Assembly: GCF_003426775.1 (NCBI RefSeq)
Contig: NZ_QJUG01000085.1
Location: forward strand, 1 to 32,836
Reading direction: 5' to 3'
Length of the DNA: 32,836 bases
Source of the DNA: Allorhizocola rhizosphaerae
GTDB lineage: Bacteria > Actinomycetota > Actinomycetes > Mycobacteriales > Micromonosporaceae
Made by a program: the position numbers and the translations under genes. The notes under the pieces were generated by a model. The model saw only the letters and a list, made by a program, of their open reading frames with translations, had not been told where the DNA came from and searched no databases. Of the stretch, positions 25,688-32,836 are shown piece after piece. How positions within the stretch are numbered: the first letter of the stretch is position 1; every line of letters begins with the position of its first letter.

Positions 25688-26110
25688 ATGCCAAAACGGC
25701 GGATGCTGGACGGGTTTCAGCCCGGCGAGCGGGTCGACCTGGCGGGCGGCGAAGTGCGGGCGAGCGTGATCCATTGGCTGCTGCACCGCTGCCACGTCAC
25801 CGGGCCGCTCCGCTCACCCGGGCAACGATCGTCAGCGCCCTCATCGCGAGCGACGGGTTCGTCAGCGATGGCGAACTTCGCCTCAACGGCTTACGCTACG
25901 CTGCGCTGTCGGGGATCGAGAACGGAGTCGACTGCCTGCCGTGGTTGTGGCTTACGCTACGCTGCGCTGTCAGGGATCGAGACCGGAGTCGACCGCCTGC
26001 CGTGGTTGCGGCTTGACCCGAGCGGATCCATCCCGTGCCCTTGCTCTGCTCGCTGTGCTGGCCGCCAAACCCCGCGCTGCGCCACGTTCGGGCAGCAATC
26101 CGAAAGCGTG
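25688..26110 (+). pseudogene. Decayed gene, probably pentapeptide-repeat 'membrane-associated oxidoreductase' family
   Basis: Pieces in all three plus-strand frames recall one family in order: GERVDLAGGEVRASVIHWLL (N-terminal signature), then GLRYAALSGIETGVDRLPWL followed by RLDPSGSIP (the segment after the pentapeptide repeats), then ARHVRAAIRKR-like residues (LRHVRAAIRKRG near 26085). The central pentapeptide block is missing, and several frameshifts and a 61-base tandem duplication interrupt the frame. Family assignment rests on remembered motifs and is moderate; that the region is non-functional is more certain. It ends at the stop of the oppositely oriented dppF gene. Confidence 0.5.
25888..26012. 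repeat. 61-base tandem repeat, two full copies
   Basis: Copies at 25888-25948 and 25949-26009 differ at only four positions; the first few bases of a third copy (GGCTT) follow at 26010. The unit is not a multiple of three, so it shifts the reading frame. It arose within the decayed gene and looks recent. Confidence 0.9.
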
Positions 26111-26115
26111 GCTCC

Positions 26116-27084
26116 CTATGCCGCCAAGCGCGGCGCACTTCCATCATCGGCGACCAGATGGCACGCGGTCAGCGCGCCGGACGGGCCCACCGGGCGTAGC
26201 GCCGGGACCTCCACCGCGCACCGGTCGATCGCCACCGGGCAGCGAGGGTGGAAGCGGCATCCGGGCGGCGGATCGACCGGGCTGGGCACCTCCCCCGACA
26301 GCACGATCCGCTGTCGTGACCGCTGCGCCACCGGATCGGGCAGTGGCGCGGCCGACAGCAGCGCCTGCGTGTACGGATGGCGCGGCCCGGCGAACAACTC
26401 GTCCCGCGTGGCCACCTCCACCAGCACGCCCAGGTACATGACCGCGACTCGCTGCGCCAGGAACTCCACCGCCGCCAGGTCGTGCGTCACGAACAGGCAG
26501 GCGAACCCGAGCTCAGCCTGCAACCGCCCGATCAGGTTCAACACCGACGCCTGCACGGAAACGTCCAATGCGGACGTCGGCTCGTCGGCCACGAGCAGTG
26601 ACGGCGCAGCCGACAGCGCTCTGGCCACGCTGACCCGCTGCCGCTGCCCGCCGGACAGCTCGTGCGGGTACCACCGCGCCATCTCGGCCTGCAACCCGAC
26701 CTGGCCGAGCAGCTCCGCGACCCGTGCCCGCCGCGTCGAACGGTCGCCGATCCGGTGCAGTCGCAACGGCTCGGCGATGATGTCGCCCACCCGCATCCGA
26801 GGGTCCAAAGAGGACGACGGATCCTGGAACACGATGTTGAAGTCCCGCCGCAACGGGCGCAACCGCCGCCGCGACAGGTGCGCGATGTCGTTGCCGTTGA
26901 CCCAAACCTGGCCGCTCGTCACCGGCACCAACCGGGTCACGCACCGGCCGAGCGTGGTCTTGCCGCTGCCCGATTCGCCCACCAGTCCCAGCACCTCACC
27001 CTTGTCGATGTGTAGGCTCACCCCATCGACCGCGCGTACCGGCCCGAAGTGCTTGACGAGCTCAACCACCTCCAGCACGCTCAT
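26116..27084 (-). CDS. dppF: Oligopeptide/dipeptide ABC transporter ATP-binding protein (DppF/OppF type)
   Basis: A 322-residue ATPase with Walker A GESGSGKT, signature [15 protein letters not shown], Walker [16 protein letters not shown] and H-loop THDLAAVEF. The C-terminal oligopeptide-transporter extension has the iron-sulfur-type cysteine motif ([14 protein letters not shown]). ATG 27084 has GGAGG six bases ahead and overlaps the dppD stop. It is the last gene of the five-gene importer operon and couples ATP hydrolysis to peptide uptake with DppD. It could equally serve nickel or another solute, since this family is broad. Confidence 0.93.
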   Translation of the reverse strand: MSVLEVVELVKHFGPVRAVDGVSLHIDKGEVLGLVGESGSGKTTLGRCVTRLVPVTSGQVWVNGNDIAHLSRRRLRPLRRDFNIVFQDPSSSLDPRMRVGDIIAEPLRLHRIGDRSTRRARVAELLGQVGLQAEMARWYPHELSGGQRQRVSVARALSAAPSLLVADEPTSALDVSVQASVLNLIGRLQAELGFACLFVTHDLAAVEFLAQRVAVMYLGVLVEVATRDELFAGPRHPYTQALLSAAPLPDPVAQRSRQRIVLSGEVPSPVDPPPGCRFHPRCPVAIDRCAVEVPALRPVGPSGALTACHLVADDGSAPRLAA

Positions 27085-28013
27085 TCCTTGCCTCCCAAGG
27101 GATGCCAGCACCGCGCCGGATGCCCCGCCGGCCCCGGCTCCAGCACCGGCCGCACCGATCGGCACTGCTCGGTGACCCGCCAGCACCGGTCGGCGAACGT
27201 GCACGCGTCCGAGGTCGCGCGCATGACCGGTACCCTTCCGGGAATCTCCTTCAAAACCGGTCTGCCGGGTGTGGGCACCGCATCGAGCAACCCCCGCGTG
27301 TACGGGTGTGTCGGGTGCGCGAACAGCCGGTGGACGCCCGCCTGCTCGATGACCCGGCCCGCATACATGACCACCACGCGGTCGGCGATGTCGGCGACGA
27401 CGCCTAGATCGTGCGTGATGAGCAGCAGCGCGGTCCCGATCTCGTCGCGCAGGTTGCGCAGCACGTCCAAAATCCCGGCCTGCACCGTCACGTCGAGCGC
27501 GGTTGTCGGCTCGTCGGCCACGAGCAGCTTCGGCCGGCACGCCACGGCCATGGCTATCATCACGCGCTGCCGCATGCCGCCGGACAGCTGATGCGGGTAT
27601 TCCCCGATCCGCCTGCCCGGCAAGGGAATCCCGACCAACTCCAACAGCTCGATGATGCGGGCTCGCGACGACGCGCCCTGGTGCCGCTTGAGCACCTCGC
27701 CGATCTGACGCCCGACCGTGAGCACCGGATTGAGCGAGGTCATCGGCTCCTGAAAGATGTAGGCAATATCCCTCCCCCGTGCTCTGGGCGATGGCCGAAC
27801 TCCGTTGAGCTGAATGGCACCCGCGACGGAAGCGTTACGGGGCAACAGATCCGTGAGTGCGAGGGCCGTCACACTCTTGCCGCACCCCGACTCTCCCACC
27901 AGCGCAACGACTTCACGCGTCGCCACGGAGAACGACGCCTCGTCCACCGCGAGCACGGGACCTTCCTCGGTCCGAAACCGTACCGTCAAATCTTGAACCT
28001 CAAGCAGACTCAT
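27081..28013 (-). CDS. dppD: Oligopeptide/dipeptide ABC transporter ATP-binding protein (DppD/OppD type)
   Basis: A 310-residue ATPase: Walker [10 protein letters not shown]-loop [15 protein letters not shown] (the standard DppD signature), [19 protein letters not shown], Walker [16 protein letters not shown] and [14 protein letters not shown]. Its C-terminal domain again bears cysteines ([16 protein letters not shown] and PARCWHP). It is coupled to the permease gene upstream by ATGA and to dppF downstream by ATGA. It forms the heterodimeric ATPase with DppF on the cytoplasmic face. Confidence 0.94.
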   Translation of the reverse strand: MSLLEVQDLTVRFRTEEGPVLAVDEASFSVATREVVALVGESGCGKSVTALALTDLLPRNASVAGAIQLNGVRPSPRARGRDIAYIFQEPMTSLNPVLTVGRQIGEVLKRHQGASSRARIIELLELVGIPLPGRRIGEYPHQLSGGMRQRVMIAMAVACRPKLLVADEPTTALDVTVQAGILDVLRNLRDEIGTALLLITHDLGVVADIADRVVVMYAGRVIEQAGVHRLFAHPTHPYTRGLLDAVPTPGRPVLKEIPGRVPVMRATSDACTFADRCWRVTEQCRSVRPVLEPGPAGHPARCWHPLGGKE

Positions 28014-28834
28014 CGCCGGCTCTCCCTAGGATCGAGCGCGTCGCGCAACCCGTCACCCAAAAGGTTGAGCGCCAGCGTGAGCACCACAATGGTCAAGCCG
28101 GGAAACACGGCCATCCAGGGGCCGTCGCGCACAAACGTCTGCGCGTCCGCGAGCATCACCCCGAGCGACGGCGTCGGCGGCCGAACCCCCAGGCCCAGAA
28201 ACGAAAGCACCGCCTCACCGATGATGGCGCCCGGAATGGCAACGGTCGCCTGCACAATCAGCGCGCTCACCGCATTGGGCAGGATGTGCCGCAGCAAAAC
28301 CGTGGCATCTCCGGCCCCTCCGGCCACCGCCGCAGCCACGAAGTCCATGCCCCGCAAGCGAAGCGTCTCGCTGCGCATCACTCGCACGACGGCCGGAATC
28401 TGCGCGATCCCAATGGCGATCACCGCAGTGCTCAGCGATGGACCGAGGATCGCGGCCAGCCCGACCGCGAGCACCAGGAACGGGAACGCCAGCGCCGTAT
28501 CGGTCAACCGCGAAACCAGTGGGTCGAGAAACCCGTAGAATCCCGCCAACAGTCCTAATGGGACACCGACGGCGAGCGACAGCGCAACCGAAAGCAGCCC
28601 AACGGTGACCGACGCCCGTAGCCCAAAGATCGCCCGGGAAAGCTGATCCCGCCCGATGCTATCCGTGCCAAATATGTGGGTACCGGATGGAGGCCGCAGC
28701 GGCTCGGAGAAGTTCACCTGATCGAACGGAAACGGCGCCACAAACTCGGCCAGCAGCGCCGCCACCGTCGCCACGAACACGACCACCAACCCCAGCATCG
28801 CGAGCGGGTTGCGCAATATTCTCCGAACCGTCAT
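28010..28834 (-). CDS. dppC: Oligopeptide/dipeptide ABC transporter permease (DppC type)
   Basis: A 274-residue membrane protein with about six helices. An N-terminal OppC-type segment (NPLAMLGLVVVFVATVAALL) is followed by GTDSIGRDQLSRAIFGLRAS, the classical DppC loop motif. The EAA-like cytoplasmic loop is MDFVAAAVAGGAGDATVLLR, followed by HILPNAVSALIV, and near the C terminus FLGLGVRPPTPSLGVMLADA. ATG 28834 overlaps the dppB stop, so earlier in-frame starts are not used. Confidence 0.94.
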   Translation of the reverse strand: MTVRRILRNPLAMLGLVVVFVATVAALLAEFVAPFPFDQVNFSEPLRPPSGTHIFGTDSIGRDQLSRAIFGLRASVTVGLLSVALSLAVGVPLGLLAGFYGFLDPLVSRLTDTALAFPFLVLAVGLAAILGPSLSTAVIAIGIAQIPAVVRVMRSETLRLRGMDFVAAAVAGGAGDATVLLRHILPNAVSALIVQATVAIPGAIIGEAVLSFLGLGVRPPTPSLGVMLADAQTFVRDGPWMAVFPGLTIVVLTLALNLLGDGLRDALDPRESRR

Positions 28835-29787
28835 AACGCCGGCCCACCGACCCTGATCCGCGGATCGATCACCGAATACAGCAGATCGACCACGAGGTTG
28901 ATGACGATGTATGCGGTGGCCGTCACGAGCACGACGCCCTGAATCATCGGATAGTCGCGGGTGAACACCGCATCGATGGTCAACTTGCCAAACCCGGGCA
29001 GCACGAACAGCTGCTCGGTCACGACCGCACCCGAGATCAGCGCGCCCAGCTGCAGCCCGACCACCGTGATGACGACAATGAGGCTGTTGCGCAGCGCGTG
29101 CCCGAGGACGACCTGAGCGCTCGACAGCCCCTTGGCGCGGGCGGTGCGCACATAGTCGGCGGTCAGCGCGTCGAGCATCGCCGAGCGGGTCTGCCGCATG
29201 ATGATGGCCGCGAGCCCGGTGCCGAGCACGGTCGCGGGCATGAGCAGGTGCCTGAACGACTCGACCGGGTCCTCGAACACCGACACGAACCCGGAGGCGG
29301 GCAGCAATGGATAGGCGATCGCCAGCGCGAGGATCGCCATCTGTCCAAACCAGAAGTTCGGCACGGAAAGCCCGAGCAGCGCAATGGCATTGGCGCCCCA
29401 CTCGGCGGGCCTGCGCCTGCGCACGGCCGCCACCACACCCGTGCCGATTCCCATCAGGACCGCGATCGCGATGGCGAACACGGCAAGCTGGAGCGTGACG
29501 GGAAGCGCATGCCCGATGGACTCGGCCACGGGCAGGCCCGTGCGCGGCGACCGGCCGAGATCACCGGTCGCCGCCTTCTGCACGTAGCGCAGGTATTGCA
29601 CCGGCAACGGTTCGTCCAGGCCGTATGTGGCGCGGATGGCCGCGAGCGTCGCCGGATCGCTCTCCTCGCCGGCCAGCGTGCGCGCAGGATCGCCCGGCAG
29701 CGCCCGGATCCCCGCGAACACGACGATCGTCGCGAGGATCAGCGTGACCGCCGACTCAACAACGCGCCGGAGGACGTAGCGACTCAC
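28831..29787 (-). CDS. dppB: Oligopeptide/dipeptide ABC transporter permease (DppB type)
   Basis: A 318-residue membrane protein with six helices. It starts GTG 29787 (MSRYVLRRVVESAVTLIL), with GDPARTLAGEESDP and ATYGLDEPLPVQYLRYV in the large first outer loop, typical for DppB. The EAA-type motif is ADYVRTARAKGLSSAQVVL, followed by GHALRNSLIVVITVVGLQLG, and near the end VEQLFVLPGFGKLTIDAV-like residues (written TEQLFVLPGFGKL). The start overlaps the dppA stop (GTGA). Confidence 0.94.
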   Translation of the reverse strand: MSRYVLRRVVESAVTLILATIVVFAGIRALPGDPARTLAGEESDPATLAAIRATYGLDEPLPVQYLRYVQKAATGDLGRSPRTGLPVAESIGHALPVTLQLAVFAIAIAVLMGIGTGVVAAVRRRRPAEWGANAIALLGLSVPNFWFGQMAILALAIAYPLLPASGFVSVFEDPVESFRHLLMPATVLGTGLAAIIMRQTRSAMLDALTADYVRTARAKGLSSAQVVLGHALRNSLIVVITVVGLQLGALISGAVVTEQLFVLPGFGKLTIDAVFTRDYPMIQGVVLVTATAYIVINLVVDLLYSVIDPRIRVGGPAL

Positions 29788-31394
29788 GCTGCGAACCCTG
29801 CCGTCGCGAAGCGCAGCAGTCCGTCGCCGTACACCTGCACACCGACCACTTTGGAGGATGCGCCGGTGAGATTCTTTTGCCGGTAGAGATAAATGAGCGG
29901 CACGTCGTCGTGGAGCTTGGTGATCACCTGCCCGTACAGGTCGCGCCGCTTCGCCGTGTCGGGCGTTCGGCGCGCCTCATCGAGCAGCGCGTCGACCGCC
30001 AGATTGCTGTAGCCGCTGATGTTCTGCGAACCATTGGTGCGTACAAAATTGGCAATGTTGCCGTCCGGATCGACCCGGCCCGACCATCCAATCTGGAACG
30101 TCTGGTAGCGGCCGGCGTCGGTCTGCGTCAGCGAGGCGGCGAACTCCACCGGCTGCAGCTCCAGCTCGAATCCGCCCTCCTTGGCCTGCGCCTGGATCGC
30201 CTCGCCCAGCCGGCGCGCGTCGGGCGTATTGCCGATCACCACGCTCACCTTGACCGGCAGGCTCAGGCCCGCCTGTGCGAGCAATGCCTTGGCCGCATTG
30301 GGATCGTGCTTCGGGCACGCCTGCGCGGCATCGGAAGAGAACGGGCTGGCCGCGCTGATCGGCCCGCACGCCGGGGTGAACTGCCCACGGAACACGACCT
30401 GGTTGATCGCCTCGCGATTGAGCGAAAGCTCGAAAGCCTGACGCACCCGCTTGTCCGTCGCAAGTGGACTCGCATACGGAGCACTCAACGGCTTGGGTGC
30501 CTTCCCGACCCCGTCGACATTGCCCAGGTTGATTGTTATCCCTTGGTATCCAAGCGAATCGGACGCGATGAGGCTTAGTCCGCTCGTCGACTTCAACGCG
30601 TCCACATCGGTCGCGGCCACCCCGTCGAGCACGTCAACGTCGCCCGACCGCAGGTTGTTGAAGCGGGTGTTCGCGTCCGCGATGATTTTGTACGTCACAC
30701 CGGCCAGGTGCACCTTCGAGGCGTCGTAGTATTGCGGATCCTTCACGACCTCGATCCGGTCCTGCGCGATCCGCGACCCGAACTTGAACGGCCCCACGCA
30801 GACCGGACTGGTACCAAAATTCTCCCCCTGAGCGGTAAGCGCGGCGGGTGACATGACCATGCCCGCCCGATCCGCCAGCACTGCGGTCAGCGGGGCGAAC
30901 GGGGTCTTCATCTTGATGGCGATGGTCGCCGAGTCGACCACCTGCACACTGTCCACGCTGGTCAGCTCGCTCGTGCGGGCCGAGCCGGGCAGGGTGCGGT
31001 GCCGGTCGAGCGACGTCTTCACGGCGGTCGCGTCCATCGGGGTGCCGTCGGCGAACTTGACGCCGGCGCGCAGCTTGATGGTGATGGTCAGACCGTCGGC
31101 CGAAAACTCGGGCAGGGCGGAGGCGAGCTGCGGCACGATGGTCAGCTTGCTGTCGACGTCGTACAGTTTCTCGCAGATGGCGTTGAACACGGTGCGTCCG
31201 ACCAGCGTGCGCGCCACCGTCGGGTCGAGCCGGTCCGGCTCGGCCGACAGGGCCACGCGCAGCGTGCCGCCCTCGCGCGCCGGGCGGTTGTCGACGGTCG
31301 TGGACGGGTTCGTCTCGCCCGGCCCGATCGGGGTGCAGGCAGTCAGGAGCAAACCCATTGTGGCACAACGAATGGTGAGGGATGTGTTCGGCAT
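29784..31394 (-). CDS. dppA: Oligopeptide/dipeptide ABC transporter substrate-binding lipoprotein (DppA type)
   Basis: A 536-residue extracytoplasmic solute-binding protein of family 5 (SBP_bac_5). The lipobox LTAC ends at C20, which would be lipidated and anchored on the outer face of the membrane. The mature part starts RVALSAEPDRLDPTVAR, with the family signature GLTITIKLRAGVKFADGTPM, then KRVRQAFELSLNREAINQVV and QIGWSGRVDPDGN. ATG 31394 is preferred over the upstream open frame because GGGAGG stands five bases ahead and the signal peptide begins there. First gene of the importer operon; the ligand is not deducible. Two cysteine-containing loops (CGPISAA and QACPKHD) may form a disulfide. 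Confidence 0.94.
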   Translation of the reverse strand: MPNTSLTIRCATMGLLLTACTPIGPGETNPSTTVDNRPAREGGTLRVALSAEPDRLDPTVARTLVGRTVFNAICEKLYDVDSKLTIVPQLASALPEFSADGLTITIKLRAGVKFADGTPMDATAVKTSLDRHRTLPGSARTSELTSVDSVQVVDSATIAIKMKTPFAPLTAVLADRAGMVMSPAALTAQGENFGTSPVCVGPFKFGSRIAQDRIEVVKDPQYYDASKVHLAGVTYKIIADANTRFNNLRSGDVDVLDGVAATDVDALKSTSGLSLIASDSLGYQGITINLGNVDGVGKAPKPLSAPYASPLATDKRVRQAFELSLNREAINQVVFRGQFTPACGPISAASPFSSDAAQACPKHDPNAAKALLAQAGLSLPVKVSVVIGNTPDARRLGEAIQAQAKEGGFELELQPVEFAASLTQTDAGRYQTFQIGWSGRVDPDGNIANFVRTNGSQNISGYSNLAVDALLDEARRTPDTAKRRDLYGQVITKLHDDVPLIYLYRQKNLTGASSKVVGVQVYGDGLLRFATAGFAA

Positions 31395-31453
31395 CGGTGC
31401 CTCCCAATATTCATATCGTTGTGAACCTAACCCCGCTCCCCTCGATCCGGCAA

Positions 31454-31485
31454 GGACGAGACCAGCCGTTGGTGGAGTCTCGTCC
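31454..31485. terminator. Hairpin between macro-domain remnant and dppA
   Basis: GGACGAGAC at 31454-31462 pairs perfectly with GTCTCGTCC at 31477-31485 (nine pairs, 14-base loop). It would terminate minus-strand transcripts from the macro-domain gene before the dppA promoter region. Confidence 0.5.
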
Positions 31486-31544
31486 GGCACTCGGACAACT
31501 CAGCCTCGATGATCGAGAAGAGGGCGGAGTCGCGCGGCTGAAGG

Positions 31545-31882
31545 TCACACCCTTGAAGCAATCGTGTACGCCTCGCGTCCAAAGAGGACGAGCGCAGCAG
31601 CGCGGAGCGGTCCTCGGCCGGGCTCCACACCGGCCCGACAGTGTGCACCACCCAGCCCGCCGGCAGATCTCCCGCCGTCGTCGCCACGGCCTCGCCGGTC
31701 CGCAGGCCACGGCCGTACTGCGAGGCGCGCAGCGCGCGGCATTCGGCCAGGATGCGCGGCCAACCCTTGCGGTGGATCGCCCCATCCACACCGCCACCGC
31801 CGAGCAACGACGAGTTCGCGGCGTTCACCATCACGTCCACGTGCTGGACCGTGATGTCTCCCTCAATGAGTTCGAGCGTCAT
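31545..31882 (-). pseudogene. Macro-domain (ADP-ribose-binding) gene with internal deletion
   Basis: ATG 31882 begins [20 protein letters not shown], then [17 protein letters not shown], the macro-domain ADP-ribose site, and proceeds normally through [20 protein letters not shown]. Directly after SALL the sequence jumps, in another frame, to [16 protein letters not shown] and TGA at 31545, which is the usual C-terminal end of macro domains (V-R-F-V-L-F-x-x-x-A-Y). The roughly 45 residues between are missing, and the join is out of frame. The first frame then runs on without homology to 31427. Macro domains bind or hydrolyse ADP-ribose derivatives; this copy should be inactive. Confidence 0.75.
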
Positions 31883-31901
31883 GCCCGGTAAGAATAGGCT
31901 C

Positions 31902-32660
31902 ATGACGACGACGCTTGGTGTGGTTTTCCGCCCGCAGAATCCGCCCGAGCTCCTGCGCGATGCCGTGCTCGCGGCCGACGAGACGGGGCTTGAGGAGTTG
32001 TGGCTGTGGGAGGATTGCTTCCTGGAGAGCGGCATCGCCACGGCCGCCGCTGCGCTGGCTTGGAGCTCACGTTTGCGAGTCGGCGTCGGCCTGCTGCCGG
32101 TGCCGCTGCGTAATGTGGCGCTGACCGCGATGGAGGTCGCCACGCTGCATCGCTTGTTCCCGGGGCGGGTCGATGTGGGTGTGGGGCATGGTGTGCAAGC
32201 CTGGATGGGCCAGGTCGGGGCGCGGGTCGAGTCGCCGCTCACGCTCCTGCGCGAATACCTCGAAGCGTTGCGGGCCTTGCTGCGCGGCGAGGAGGTCACC
32301 ACGAACGGACGCTACGTCAACCTCGACCGGGTCAAACTCGACTGGCCGCCGACCGGGCCAACCCCGATCTATGCGGGCGCGGAGGGCCCACGCTCGCTCA
32401 AACTGGTCGCCGAAGCCGCAGACGGCGTGATCCTCGTCGCGGGCACCCCTGTCGAAGAGGTGCGGCGGATGCGTGCGATAACCAAAGGGCGCCTCATCGT
32501 GTACGTGCACGCGGCCCACAATCTCGACGACCTCAAGCGCTACGCCGAAGCGGGCGCCGACTCGCTCGTGCTGCAGCCCGCAGAGGACGACACCGATCCG
32601 GCGGAGCTGATCCACTATGTAGCACGCGAGCTCAAGCCCACCCTGCCCCACTCACACTGA
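31902..32660 (+). CDS. LLM-class flavin/F420-dependent oxidoreductase
   Basis: A 252-residue TIM-barrel protein of the luciferase-like monooxygenase family. It begins [20 protein letters not shown], with [16 protein letters not shown] (strand-helix 1), [36 protein letters not shown] and [20 protein letters not shown] (cofactor-phosphate region). Actinobacterial members usually use F420 or FMN. At 252 residues it is shorter than the typical 290-330, lacking part of the C-terminal barrel insertion. ATG 31902 has AGG eight bases ahead; AGAATA just upstream could be a -10 element. Its start is 19 bases from the divergent macro-domain start, so promoters must overlap. Confidence 0.88.
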   Translation: MTTTLGVVFRPQNPPELLRDAVLAADETGLEELWLWEDCFLESGIATAAAALAWSSRLRVGVGLLPVPLRNVALTAMEVATLHRLFPGRVDVGVGHGVQAWMGQVGARVESPLTLLREYLEALRALLRGEEVTTNGRYVNLDRVKLDWPPTGPTPIYAGAEGPRSLKLVAEAADGVILVAGTPVEEVRRMRAITKGRLIVYVHAAHNLDDLKRYAEAGADSLVLQPAEDDTDPAELIHYVARELKPTLPHSH

Positions 32661-32836
32661 CCCGCAGCCATTCACCCACCATCTCCACCGATCACGCCAC
32701 CCCACCTCCATCCGCCAACGCACACCCCACACCTTCTCCCCCAGGCACACAAGCACCACCCTCAACCCACCACCCCCATCCGCCAACCCACCCCACACAC
32801 ACGCGCCACGCCATCTCCCCCAAGCACACAAGCACC
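32661..32836. repeat. C/A-rich, nearly G-free tract with imperfect direct repeats
   Basis: From about 32690 to the window edge the plus strand is almost devoid of G. The phrase CATCCGCCAAC occurs at 32709 and 32777, and TCTCCCCCA-GCACACAAGCACC (with G or A at one position) at 32735-32757 and 32814-32836. No gene is supported. The minus strand has clustered G-runs (32766-32800) that could fold into a G-quadruplex. Confidence 0.7.

Noticed and set aside
25888-26012. CRISPR-like or VNTR array
   Set aside because: Only two full copies, directly adjacent with no spacers, lying inside a decayed coding sequence.

Overview
The window is high-GC DNA (roughly 70% by eye) with actinobacterial gene content: a SigR/RsrA-type thiol-oxidative sigma/anti-sigma pair, a WhiB-family protein, a short biotinylated carrier protein, HisN-type histidinol phosphatase, many GTG starts and many ATGA/GTGA gene overlaps. 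The SigR-RsrA-biotin carrier / aroA-rsgA-hisN neighbourhood is a conserved actinomycete core arrangement. The secreted cellulases, two further ECF sigma factors and AraC and LacI regulators suggest a soil, plant-polymer-degrading filamentous actinomycete (Pseudonocardiales or a relative is plausible, but the sequence does not prove it).

Layout. (1) 1-3018, minus strand: WhiB-like protein, alpha/beta hydrolase, sigR-rsrA, biotin carrier protein and the 5' part of a GNAT acetyltransferase. A textbook SigR promoter lies in front of sigR, placed to produce the longer sigma-R' isoform. (2) 3139-8572, plus strand: aroA-rsgA-ECF42-type sigma-hisN, tightly coupled, then a DMT-like membrane protein. 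(3) 8672-11244, minus: a DUF1579-like protein, an ECF sigma factor with a membrane partner, and a DUF2000 protein divergent from an AraC regulator. (4) 12088-18616: a cellulase island. A processive-type GH9-CBM3c-Fn3-Fn3-CBM2 endoglucanase (plus) and a CBM2-GH48 exocellulase (minus) converge on each other. Both carry the same 14-base CebR/CelR-like operator, so they are probably co-regulated by cello-oligosaccharides. (5) 18821-21346: a TPR protein divergent from an ABC-2 export system whose permease start region is tandemly duplicated. (6) 21343-24950: a glycosyltransferase fragment, a YjbR-HIT fusion, an HNH nuclease, a small coupled ORF with a pirin, and a LacI regulator.

(7) 24955-26115 is a gene graveyard. 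It holds the frameshifted 3' end of a sugar ABC permease, a perfect 16-base LacI-type palindrome, a truncated 5-formyltetrahydrofolate cyclo-ligase, and a decayed pentapeptide-type gene with a 61-base tandem repeat. The LacI gene looks like the surviving regulator of a sugar-uptake operon whose structural genes were deleted. (8) 26116-31394, minus: a complete five-gene oligopeptide/dipeptide ABC importer (dppABCDF type) in which every gene overlaps the next by four bases. (9) 31545-32836: a macro-domain gene broken by an internal deletion, divergent from an intact LLM-class oxidoreductase, then a C/A-rich, nearly G-free repeat tract at the right edge.

No tRNA, rRNA, CRISPR array, transposase or integrase was recognised. 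No single wholly new system stands out. The most informative signals are the sigma-R' promoter, the shared cellulase operators (one overlapping a start codon), the ECF sigma factor inside the aroA-rsgA-hisN operon, and the unusually dense set of deletion scars.
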